14,098 nt of DNA from HGM04593 sp045646845. GTDB taxonomy: Bacteria; Bacteroidota; Bacteroidia; Bacteroidales; Bacteroidaceae. The stretch is taken from positions 1-14,098 of the forward strand of contig JAZRLO010000004.1 in NCBI GenBank assembly GCA_045646845.1, read 5' to 3'. Below are positions 6,461-13,750 of this stretch, in pieces. The position numbers were made by a program, and so were the translations under genes. The notes under the pieces were generated by a model. The model searched no databases and had not been told where the DNA came from. It saw nothing but the letters and a program-made list of their open reading frames with translations. The first letter of the stretch is position 1. Every line of letters begins with the position of its first letter.

Positions 6461-7633
6461 ATGAAATATAATTTTGACGAAATTGTACAGCGCAAGCATA
6501 CCGATTGCTTGAAGTATGACAATGTAAAGGAGATTTTCGGCACAGAGGAGATTCTGCCGATGTGGATAGCCGACATGGACTTTAAAACCCCTGACTTCAT
6601 TGTAGATGCAATCCGTGGTCGTCTTAGCCACGAACTGCTGGGCTATAGCTATATATGTAAAAGGTGGAAACCGGCAATTCAGAACTGGGTGTCTCGCCGT
6701 TACGGCTGGCAGGTTGAAGCCGATGAAATTGGCTTTGTCGGTGGTATAGTGCCCGCTATCTCTTTCGCATTGCAGTGTTTTACAAAGGTTGGTGACAAGG
6801 TTATGATTCAGCCACCGGTGTATCACCCATATCACCATGTGACACACGACCTTGAGCGTACACTCGTATTCAACCCATTGAAGCTTGTCAATGGACAGCT
6901 CGAAATTGATTTTGCCGATTTTGAGGAGAAGGTAAAGGATTGTAAGGTCTTCCTTTTGTGCAACCCCCATAACCCCTGTGGCCGTGTGTGGACAAAGGAT
7001 GAACTGCAACGCATGTGCGACATCTGTGTGAAGAACAATATCCTTGTCATCAGTGACGAGATTCACTGCGATATGGCACTAAAAGGCTACAAACACACCC
7101 CGTTTGCAAGTGTCAGCGAAGAGGCGAAGAACTGTTGCATCACCTTTATGGCTGCAAGCAAGACATTCAACATCGCCGGTCTCAAGAGCTCATATCATAT
7201 TATACAGAACCCCGAAATCCGCCAACAGTACAACGAGTTCCTGCGCAAGAGCGAACTCGACACAGCTCACGTCTTTGCTACCGGCCCTGTTGCCACTGCA
7301 TACGAGCAGGGCGAGGAGTGGGTAGAGCAGATGCTTGAATATGTAGAGGCAAACATCGACTACATGGAACAGTATCTCAAGGAGAACATGCCAAAGATGG
7401 GCATGATTCGCCCACAGGCATCGTTCTTAGTGTTTCTTGATGCACGCGGCCTTGGCTTGCCACACGACAAACTCGTAGAGTTCTTCATCCGCGAAGCAAA
7501 GGTGGGTATGAACGACGGTGCAATGTTCGGCGAGGAAGGCTCCGGCTTCATGCGCATGAACCTCGGCTGCCCACGCTCGGTACTCGAAAAAGCCTTGAAC
7601 CAGATAAAGACAGCATACGACAAGATTGCGTAA
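6461..7633 (+). CDS. MalY/PatB family PLP-dependent C-S lyase / aminotransferase
   Basis: This 390-residue fold-type I PLP enzyme is the same size as E. coli MalY. The start YNFDEIVQRKHTDCLKYD and the ILPMWIADMDF motif are typical of MalY/PatB proteins. Other marks are PPVYHPYHH, LLCNPHNPCGRVW (the Asn that contacts PLP), SDEIHCDM (the Asp that pairs with the PLP nitrogen), and MAASKTFNIAGLK, where Lys234 should form the Schiff base. Members cleave cystathionine and related thioethers, giving homocysteine, pyruvate and ammonia, and can release H2S from cysteine. It follows the ABC gene by 108 nt with no obvious TAnnTTTG between them, so read-through is possible, and a hairpin terminator follows. 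The family is confident; the exact substrate is not. Confidence 0.9.
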   Translation: MKYNFDEIVQRKHTDCLKYDNVKEIFGTEEILPMWIADMDFKTPDFIVDAIRGRLSHELLGYSYICKRWKPAIQNWVSRRYGWQVEADEIGFVGGIVPAISFALQCFTKVGDKVMIQPPVYHPYHHVTHDLERTLVFNPLKLVNGQLEIDFADFEEKVKDCKVFLLCNPHNPCGRVWTKDELQRMCDICVKNNILVISDEIHCDMALKGYKHTPFASVSEEAKNCCITFMAASKTFNIAGLKSSYHIIQNPEIRQQYNEFLRKSELDTAHVFATGPVATAYEQGEEWVEQMLEYVEANIDYMEQYLKENMPKMGMIRPQASFLVFLDARGLGLPHDKLVEFFIREAKVGMNDGAMFGEEGSGFMRMNLGCPRSVLEKALNQIKTAYDKIA

Positions 7634-7656
7634 ATAGAATACATAAAACACCTCAG

Positions 7657-7695
7657 CGCCCTCGGTCACTTCTATGGCTGAGGGCGTTACTATTG
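7657..7695 (+). terminator. probable terminator of the C-S lyase gene
   Basis: CGCCCTC (7657-7663) pairs perfectly with GAGGGCG (7680-7686), followed by a T-rich but interrupted tail (TTACTATTG). It begins 24 nt after the stop codon. Confidence 0.6.
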
Positions 7696-7735
7696 TATTG
7701 TTATTTGTTAATACCAATAATTTTCCTGTTGTTTG

Positions 7736-7767
7736 TTTGTGGTTTTCTAATAAAAATGCTACTTTTG
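7736..7767 (+). promoter_or_regulatory. promoter of the ATPase pseudogene
   Basis: TTTG (7736-7739), a 20-nt spacer and TACTTTTG (7760-7767) match both halves of the Bacteroidetes promoter. The ATG of the broken ATPase gene is 43 nt downstream, so the promoter has outlived its gene. Confidence 0.65.
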
Positions 7768-7809
7768 TTACGGCGGTAAAATTTACGGCTGTAATAAAAT
7801 GAAGGTGTT

Positions 7810-8132
7810 ATGAAATTTTACAACAGAGAGCACGAGATTGCGAAACTCAAAGAGGTACGGGAACTATCCTACAATGACCATTCACGATTGACTGTCGTGA
7901 CTGGACGAAGGAGAATTGGCAAGACTTCACTTATTTGTAGAGCTATGGGTGATGAACCATTTATCTATCTCTTCGTCGGTCGCAAGAATGAGGCATCACT
8001 TTGTAGCGGGTATTGCAAAGAAGTTGCTTCAAAATTAAACATTTTTGTTCCCTCAATGACTTCGTTTCAGGATTTGTTTGTATTCTTGATGCAACAGGGT
8101 GAAACAAAAAAGTTTACGCTTGTCATTGATGA
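7810..8132 (+). pseudogene. truncated AAA-type ATPase (ATPase_2/DUF234-like), N-terminal fragment
   Basis: About 108 residues are intact. YNREHEIAKL opens the protein as in Pfam ATPase_2/DUF234-type ATPases. Walker A GRRRIGKT spans residues 32-39, and the Walker B run LVIDE ends at Glu108. Full members have roughly 350-480 residues and continue with sensor motifs and a C-terminal nuclease-like or winged-helix region. Here the family-like sequence stops at Walker B, around 8130. The open frame runs on to 8271, but residues 109-153 look like out-of-frame translation. A deletion probably removed the rest of the gene and joined it to a foreign remnant. The function is presumably lost. The family assignment rests on the first 108 residues only. 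Confidence 0.75.
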
Positions 8133-8261
8133 AGGACTGTCATATATTCCGTGGGGGCAGACAATCAAATGCCTTATGAAATACTCAATCTTATTGAGGG
8201 CGACGAGACACTATCCACCTGTCAGTTCCCGTCACAAGGGATGTTCATTCACCCCCTGTAA
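8133..8261 (+). pseudogene. C-terminal remnant of an unidentified gene
   Basis: Two nucleotides out of frame with the ATPase, a 42-codon frame reads RTVIYSVGADNQMPYEIL, continues through a LIEGDETLS segment, and ends FPSQGMFIHPL with a TAA at 8259-8261. It looks protein-like and is preceded in that frame by two stops (TGATGA), which places the junction with the ATPase fragment near 8130-8135. I do not recognise the parent protein. Confidence 0.5.
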
Positions 8262-8411
8262 TAGAGTATAGGGATTTTTTAATCCCGCAAAAAAATACAA
8301 CCTCTCGCATCGGGTGTGGTGCGTGTCGCAACGGTCTCCGCAAGGACAAAGATTACTGATACTATTGTAACTCTAATTTTCAACAATACGAGCAGTGAAA
8401 GGTCGCACGTA

Positions 8412-8740
8412 GCACGGCGTAGTCGTACCGTGCGGGTCACGTTCAGCGAGTGTTGTTAAAGGCGGTGAAAAGTTGGACGAGACGGAAGAGAACCTGCTCG
8501 AACACCGCACTGACGGCACCGATGCGTTTGATACGCTGTTCATAGGCTGTGAAAAGTTTCCACAAAGAAACTTTTATCCTATCTCTACAAACGGTGTTTT
8601 GTAGGGAGCGAGAATTTTCGTGCAAACGAGCGAAACGCAAGTTTACTTGCAGGTTTCTCAGCGAGTGCAGCCGAAAATCGACAATGTAATTGTCAAATTC
8701 CCTGTAAACAATGCTTATCCTGTTTCTACTCCGGGAATTT
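8412..8740. repeat. serial array of stem-loops, candidate structured RNA or mobile-element remnant
   Basis: Perfect or near-perfect stems follow one another. GCACGG 8412-8417 pairs with 8428-8433. GCGGTG 8462-8467 pairs with 8503-8508, enclosing CGAG 8478-8481 with 8497-8500. GCGT 8524-8527 pairs with 8533-8536. ATAGG 8542-8546 plus AAAAGTTTC 8552-8560 pair with 8567-8575 and 8578-8582. CTACAAA 8585-8591 pairs with 8598-8604. GAAAC and GCAAGT (8632-8642) pair with ACTTGC and GTTTC (8645-8657). GACAAT 8680-8685 pairs with 8689-8694. AAATTCCC 8695-8702 pairs with 8733-8740, enclosing AAACA with TGTTT. Little of the segment is left unpaired. Confidence 0.6.
8574..8604 (+). repeat. 31-bp imperfect direct repeat, copy A
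   Basis: It starts TTATCCT, has CTAC in the middle and ends TTTTGTAG. About 23 of 31 positions match copy B at 8715-8745, which lies 141 nt away. Each copy lies at the 3' end of a hairpin. Confidence 0.5.
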
Positions 8741-8745
8741 TGTAG
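8715..8745 (+). repeat. 31-bp imperfect direct repeat, copy B
   Basis: This is the partner of 8574-8604 and shares the TTATCCT start, central TCTAC and TTTTGTAG end. The differences cluster around the middle, as expected for a decayed duplication. Confidence 0.5.
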
Positions 8746-8789
8746 CATCCTCTATATCCGTTAAATGCTTGTCATTGATTTTTTTGACC

Positions 8790-8823
8790 TTTGGCATAGG
8801 ATTATAACAAAAATATATTTTTG
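8790..8823 (+). promoter_or_regulatory. promoter of the MACPF operon
   Basis: TTTG (8790-8793) and TATTTTTG (8816-8823) with a 22-nt spacer fit the Bacteroidetes promoter. Transcription should begin near 8829-8830, exactly where the leader hairpin starts, ~200 nt before the first MACPF ATG. The -7 element is half of a perfect 16-bp palindrome (8808-8823), so a second TATTTTTG faces the other way. Confidence 0.65.
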
Positions 8824-8828
8824 CATTT

Positions 8829-8900
8829 GCATATCGCTTGCAGAAGCCCGATATGGGTTATGTGGGAGGGGTAACAGCTACAGGATCTCACGCTTTTTTT
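8829..8900 (+). ncRNA. short terminated leader or small RNA upstream of the MACPF operon
   Basis: The predicted transcript is ~72 nt: a 5' hairpin CATATCG (8830-8836) with CGATATG (8849-8855), a short linker, then a terminator. It could be a regulatory leader that lets the toxin-like operon be read only when termination is overcome, or a free small RNA. No ligand-binding riboswitch consensus is recognised. Confidence 0.45.
8861..8900 (+). terminator. intrinsic terminator / attenuator in the MACPF leader
   Basis: GTGGGA (8862-8867) pairs with TCTCAC (8886-8891) with one G-T pair, extended by a wobble 8861-8892, followed by seven Ts (8894-8900). It lies between the promoter and the first structural gene, so full-length mRNA requires read-through. 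Confidence 0.55.
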
Positions 8901-9032
8901 GTGTCCGTTAGGCAAGAATATGTACACACATTGCACAACCAAAAAAAGTTCTTTGAAGTCCGCTGACCCCGTATTAACAGGCTGAATAGTGTAAACAAAA
9001 GAATAATATGTAAACTTAACAATTGTAGTACA

Positions 9033-10295
9033 ATGAAAAAGATTATTTTGCTTTCGCTTGCTACTTCCCTGTTTTGTTTTATGTCTTGCTCTGAATCAGA
9101 GGACTTTTTACAAACAACGGAAATAGCAGAAGAAATTCAGATTGATGGTAATTGTGATGTGTATTCCCTTGAGAATAGTGAATCAGCAGCATGGAGCATC
9201 GTTGAAACACCTGAATGGATTACCCCAGTAAACCCAGATGGTGGTGTCTCTGATGACATAGAATTGTATGTTGAAAGTAACGGTTCGGCAGAACGAAAAG
9301 GTGTGGTTACTGTCAAGTATTCAAATGGTAAAACCATGTCCACCCGAGTAGCACAATCTACCGACCAGACAAATGTCTCTTTGCCGAAATCGTATGCTAT
9401 TGGCTGGGGCTTGGATATAACTACATATATGGATAGCCGAGGACTGAAAGACCAGATACTTAACACACAAAAGGTAATCAACAATTTGGGGCCTCAGTAT
9501 ATTCAATACGAAAATTCCAAGTCGGAGGATATACTTGTTTTCTATGGTGATGATTATCAGACTCTCAATGACAATATAAGTGCATCATTGTCGGCAAATG
9601 TTAAGGTTGCTGCATTTGAATTAGGCCTTAAAGGTCAGTTTGGAAATAATGCCCTTAAAGATGCTAAGCGTTTCTTCTCTTGGATGCGCGGAACTTATGT
9701 AGAGCGCAGAGCCAATATTATGAATATCGACCTTAAGAGTGCACATAGCAGCGGGATTTTGACAATTGATTTTGAGCAGCAATATAACGAGGTTGTCAGC
9801 AGTGGTGGTAGTGATGAGAGCATTAGAAACCTAATCAACAGATATGGTACTCATATTGTGACTATTTCATATTTAGGCGGATATCTGGACTATTACTACT
9901 CTTCTTCGGTTGAAAAGATTGACGAATCAATGGATATCAGCGGAGCCATAAATTTCGGATATAAGGATATGTTCAAAGTCGAAGGTGGCGGTGGTTATAA
10001 TGAGACCTACAATGAACTTAAATCTGAAATGATTGAGAAGTTCACCGTGAAGGGTGGTAACGCCATAGATATTACCAATAAAGTCATTACCAAGACTATG
10101 GAAAAGGCCGATTTGGAGGACTGGCTCAAATCTCTTCAGGGAGAAGATGCCAAATTGGAACTTGTAAATTTCCAAATAAAATCAATCTCTTCACTATTCC
10201 CATATAAAATATCAAAGGCTATTGACAACTATATAGCAAGGGTATTGTATTATGGAAATGTAAATGTTACCCGTACAAATATTGACAACGAATAA
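9033..10295 (+). CDS. BACON-MACPF lipoprotein 1 (perforin-like)
   Basis: The 420-residue protein has a lipoprotein signal peptide whose cysteine is Cys19 (CFMSC), followed by SESED. An acidic stretch at this place is the Bacteroidetes surface-export signal, so the protein is probably displayed on the outer surface. Residues ~33-110 form a BACON domain (WSIVETPEWITPV, then a strand ending STRVAQS). A MACPF/perforin domain follows: it opens YAIGWGLDITTY and carries the diagnostic YGTH at 271-274 ending in LGG (281-283). The alternating segment SASLSANVKVAAFELGLKG and the region with VEGGGGY sit where the two pore-forming hairpin clusters lie in this family. In Bacteroidales such proteins include BSAP antimicrobial toxins. 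It is the first gene of the operon; the next starts 12 nt after it. Confidence 0.9.
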   Translation: MKKIILLSLATSLFCFMSCSESEDFLQTTEIAEEIQIDGNCDVYSLENSESAAWSIVETPEWITPVNPDGGVSDDIELYVESNGSAERKGVVTVKYSNGKTMSTRVAQSTDQTNVSLPKSYAIGWGLDITTYMDSRGLKDQILNTQKVINNLGPQYIQYENSKSEDILVFYGDDYQTLNDNISASLSANVKVAAFELGLKGQFGNNALKDAKRFFSWMRGTYVERRANIMNIDLKSAHSSGILTIDFEQQYNEVVSSGGSDESIRNLINRYGTHIVTISYLGGYLDYYYSSSVEKIDESMDISGAINFGYKDMFKVEGGGGYNETYNELKSEMIEKFTVKGGNAIDITNKVITKTMEKADLEDWLKSLQGEDAKLELVNFQIKSISSLFPYKISKAIDNYIARVLYYGNVNVTRTNIDNE

Positions 10296-10307
10296 GATAT
10301 ACGCCGT

Positions 10308-12482
10308 ATGAAATCATTTAGATATTTAATTGCAATCGCTTTTTTGCTGATTGTCGCAACCGGATGTGAAGATAAGGAAGACTTTAACTCCATACAGTCT
10401 GTCAACAAAGAACTGACATTCTCTTCTCATGCCGATATATATAATGTAAGTCTTGAACAATGCTCAACTTGGGAGGTGAAATCATATCCTGAGTGGGCCA
10501 CTCCAATGCAGGAGTTTGGAACAGGAGATGCGAAAATATCTGTTTTCGTAGAAGATAACTTTACAGAAATGGAACGTAAGGGAGAGTTGGTTGTCATTAC
10601 CGATAAAAATGAAATAATCTACTCGCTTACACAAAGAAGTACTCTTACCGAAGACACTAATGCAGAAATAGTCAGCGATAATATTTTGAATTTGACTTAT
10701 GGAGTAGGCTTTGGAATAAATGTGTTTGGAAATTCTCCTGCCGGAGATAAATATGATTATGCCGGTGCTATCGTAAATCCTGCGCTTCTCACCAAGATGT
10801 TAGCAGAAGTTGGTGAGGCCGATGCATTCTGTGCCGAGGACCATTATTTCTCACATACAGAATCTCTCTCCGGAACATCCACAGCAAGCCTTGCTACTCA
10901 ATTGTCTGTAAATGCAGGAATCGAGGCTGAAATCAGTGGCTTTTCGGGTTCTCTCAGTGGAAAGTTTACGAGTAATGAAAGCACAAATACCAACACTGCT
11001 TATGCAATGCGTGAAATCAAGCACATTGTAGGTTCAAGATACCTTCGTTCAGGAGTGCTTCGTTATCTTTCTGCTGCTAATAAAACCAGCGTGTTTGCCA
11101 CCGGATTTAATGAACTTGTAGAGGTAATCAAAGAGGATCCAAATGAGAAGGATGCTATTCACGACCTGCTTGAGTCGTATGGTACTCACCTTATTGTTCA
11201 TGGCACTTTGGGTGGAGAATTGGAGCTTGCAATGGAGATGACCAGCACAGAGACTATTTCCGAAATGGATATCAATGCTGCGCTGAACGTATCCAGTGAA
11301 GTAGTAAAAGGCGATGCGTCATTTACAATGACCGACGATGAGAAGAAGCTGATGAAAAACACAAAAATCTCACTGAAAACTTATGGTGGTAGCAATGTTT
11401 ACACCTTGAAGCCCGGTACAACCTTTGAGGAGGCTATGCAGGAGGCGTTGAGTGCCGAAAAACTGAATAGTTGGGTAAAATCAATTAAAGACAAGTCCTC
11501 TTTAGCGTTGGTAGATGTTCAGCTTTATCCGATATACGATTTAATGCCCGATGCAACCACGCGTGCCGCGGTAAGGGAGTATATGATAAATGAATATCAG
11601 GAAAGAAAGACAAAGAAAAAACCTTTGCTCTTTGCTGTGAATGGCTTTGGCGACAATGGCGTAGTCACAGGAGAGGCTTATATCCCGGAACTTGATATTA
11701 AGTTGGAATGTTATAGCGAGATGATACCCGAAATATCAAGTGAAGAGCCTGTTTACATGATTTATTCCGGAACAAAGAGTGAGATGAATTATAACACCGG
11801 ATTCTTTATCGGAAGCGAGACTCTGAAGCCCGGAAAACTTCGCAAGAACAGAGAAGGTGTATATTCATTTGAACCTTTTGAAGAGTTAAGGGAAGGACAG
11901 ATTACAGAATTGTATGTCAATGCGACGGGCGATATTACTATTGCTGCAAAGCCCGAGGTTGCGTATTCTGAGGTAAAGTTCACAGGTATGACCAAAGAGT
12001 TTATGAGTAAAAACAGAGCGCCGTCAACAGTAGAAGCAACGACTGATGCGACTCGTTATCATGTAGGTTCTCCCTCGCTATTAATACATGATAACATAAA
12101 AAACTGGCTGTATAAGTATAGTGATGATCTCTTATTTAGAACTACTTGTGCAATTGATTTAAATGACGAAGATTGTATAAAAGAAGCAATCAATCTTGGC
12201 AACATCAATCTTGTGCTTGAATATTCAAAACCGAAGGAATATATGTCAAAGTATATTTATCTTTATTTTTACAATAGTGAAGTAAAAATAATAAATTCAT
12301 ACGATCTGGTTACTAGAGATAAAGACAAGGTAGAATGTGAATATAGCATAACCCCCGAAGTAAATTATATAGGTATTTCGACTAGCTGCGAAGGTTCTGA
12401 TGACGTGCCCAAAGTCTTTGATGAAGAATCTATTAAGGTATACTTTAAATTTACGCACAAAAACACCCCACGCTGGAGATAA
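10308..12482 (+). CDS. BACON-MACPF lipoprotein 2 with large C-terminal extension
   Basis: This 724-residue protein is the largest of the three paralogs. The lipobox VATGC puts the lipid on Cys20, followed by EDKED, consistent with surface export. Residues ~34-113 form a BACON domain (WEVKSYPEWATPM). MACPF follows, opening YGVGFGINVFG and showing YGTH at 291-294 ending in LGG (301-303). The part shared with its neighbours ends near residue 430 (YPIYDLMPD, then VREYMINEY, aligning with the end of lipoprotein 3). The remaining ~290 residues, beginning KKKPLLFAVNGFG, have no counterpart in the other two and no domain I recognise; they look mainly beta and may bind a receptor or a partner. Its TAA overlaps the next ATG by one nucleotide (TAATG), a sign of translational coupling. 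Confidence 0.88.
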   Translation: MKSFRYLIAIAFLLIVATGCEDKEDFNSIQSVNKELTFSSHADIYNVSLEQCSTWEVKSYPEWATPMQEFGTGDAKISVFVEDNFTEMERKGELVVITDKNEIIYSLTQRSTLTEDTNAEIVSDNILNLTYGVGFGINVFGNSPAGDKYDYAGAIVNPALLTKMLAEVGEADAFCAEDHYFSHTESLSGTSTASLATQLSVNAGIEAEISGFSGSLSGKFTSNESTNTNTAYAMREIKHIVGSRYLRSGVLRYLSAANKTSVFATGFNELVEVIKEDPNEKDAIHDLLESYGTHLIVHGTLGGELELAMEMTSTETISEMDINAALNVSSEVVKGDASFTMTDDEKKLMKNTKISLKTYGGSNVYTLKPGTTFEEAMQEALSAEKLNSWVKSIKDKSSLALVDVQLYPIYDLMPDATTRAAVREYMINEYQERKTKKKPLLFAVNGFGDNGVVTGEAYIPELDIKLECYSEMIPEISSEEPVYMIYSGTKSEMNYNTGFFIGSETLKPGKLRKNREGVYSFEPFEELREGQITELYVNATGDITIAAKPEVAYSEVKFTGMTKEFMSKNRAPSTVEATTDATRYHVGSPSLLIHDNIKNWLYKYSDDLLFRTTCAIDLNDEDCIKEAINLGNINLVLEYSKPKEYMSKYIYLYFYNSEVKIINSYDLVTRDKDKVECEYSITPEVNYIGISTSCEGSDDVPKVFDEESIKVYFKFTHKNTPRWR

Positions 12483-13750
12483 TGAAGTTTAGAGAATACT
12501 ATCTTATAGTCCTGTCAGTGATAATTACAACTTTGGCCTGCACTAATGATGATGTGCAGGTCGAAGTTGTCTCACCACAAACGCTGAATTGGGATGCTTC
12601 GTGCCAAAGGGATTCCATCGTTTTCAATGCCGATTGTGGCTGGAATGTAGAAAACGATTGCGATTGGCTTACCATTGAAGTTGATAATGGATACGGCAAC
12701 GGGGTGGTTCCTGTTTATGTGCAACAGAATGATGGTGGCATAGATCGAACAGGAAACATACGTTTGCAGTTCGAGGATGGTACAAAGGTTGATATATCGG
12801 TCTGTCAAGAGGCGAGCGACCTGAACAGTTATGGCGTACTGGTGAACTTGCCAATGACATACGGCGTTGGATGGGGGTATGACTATTCTGTAGATCATGC
12901 TGACATCGACGGCATACGAGGGCAGATTGTGGATGAGGCAAAGTTGAACAGGATAACAGGTAATCAGGCTCTTATAACAGAGGCTTATGCAAATAATTAT
13001 ACGCAATGTGTATCGGAGCAGAGTTCTGCTCGTTTGATAGAAAAGGTTAGCGGAGAGCTGAGTGCCGGAGTAGATATAAAAATTGCGTCGGCCAAACTTA
13101 GCGGCTCATTTTCCAAGCAGACTACTGAGAATGTGGACAGGTTGTATGTCTGGTATCGGGATATGAGGTCTGTCAGAAAGGCTCACATGAGTGCCGATTT
13201 GAGCGACATTGCCAAAAATTGCCTTACGAGTGATTTCAAGAAAGCCATAAATGCTCTAAAAAATGGAGGCTCTGTCAAAGACTTTGTAAACAAGTATGGC
13301 ACACACTTTATTTGGAATTCGACTCTTGGCGGTAAATTCGATTGGTATTTCACCGTTAATCAGGATATAAAAGAGACTGCGGAGAAAATTGTCGTAACGG
13401 TTACAGTAAAGTTGCTTTTCTGGAAAAAGACATCTACAAGCGTTGATGAAAAATTATGGGCTGAGGTAAAGAAAGACTTTATAGCCGATTTTGAAGTAAC
13501 CGGAGGCGGAGAGAAGGGCAAGAACTTGAATGAGGCTTTAAAAGCGACTGCAAGCAAAGGCGAGCCTCTGAGCGACCCCGACCTTATAACAAGGTGGCAG
13601 GATTGCTTTGTGAATTCAAATACCGCAAAAGACGATGACTTGACAATGATTGATTTTAAAGTATATCCTATATGGGATATCGTTAAAAAAGTTGACAAGG
13701 ATGTCGCGAAGAAGATCGAAGATTATATATTGAACGAGTATCTGAAGTGA
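12482..13750 (+). CDS. BACON-MACPF lipoprotein 3 (perforin-like)
   Basis: The 422-residue protein has a lipoprotein signal with the lipobox ending LAC at Cys20, followed by TNDD. A BACON-like domain covers ~33-111 (CGWNVENDCDWLTI to ISVCQ) and is unusually cysteine-rich: about four cysteines beyond the lipidated one. MACPF follows, opening YGVGWGYDYS, with YGTH at 272-275 ending in LGG (282-284). After that motif a strongly hydrophobic stretch (IVVTVTVKLLFW, ~302-313) stands where lipoprotein 1 has a glycine-rich segment, so the second membrane-inserting hairpin may differ among the three. The stop overlaps the next start (GTGA) by four nucleotides. The conserved pore motifs suggest a functional perforin-like protein; target and partners are unknown. 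Confidence 0.9.
   Translation: MKFREYYLIVLSVIITTLACTNDDVQVEVVSPQTLNWDASCQRDSIVFNADCGWNVENDCDWLTIEVDNGYGNGVVPVYVQQNDGGIDRTGNIRLQFEDGTKVDISVCQEASDLNSYGVLVNLPMTYGVGWGYDYSVDHADIDGIRGQIVDEAKLNRITGNQALITEAYANNYTQCVSEQSSARLIEKVSGELSAGVDIKIASAKLSGSFSKQTTENVDRLYVWYRDMRSVRKAHMSADLSDIAKNCLTSDFKKAINALKNGGSVKDFVNKYGTHFIWNSTLGGKFDWYFTVNQDIKETAEKIVVTVTVKLLFWKKTSTSVDEKLWAEVKKDFIADFEVTGGGEKGKNLNEALKATASKGEPLSDPDLITRWQDCFVNSNTAKDDDLTMIDFKVYPIWDIVKKVDKDVAKKIEDYILNEYLK

Larger units (their letters stand above)
8272..9032. other. long non-coding region between pseudogene and MACPF operon
   Basis: I find no convincing protein gene on either strand. It begins with a small hairpin (GGGATT TTTT AATCCC, 8271-8286), continues with a serial array of stem-loops (8412-8740), then a promoter (8790-8823), a short hairpin leader and a terminator (8829-8900). 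A 101-codon minus-strand frame at 8443-8748 overlaps the hairpins and shows no family features. Confidence 0.6.

Noticed and set aside
8443..8748. 101-codon open frame on the minus strand
   Set aside because: It coincides with the stem-loop array; composition is not protein-like and no family or operon context supports it.
8262..9032. CRISPR array
   Set aside because: No regularly spaced identical repeats; the repeated elements are inverted stems of different sequence and one decayed direct pair.
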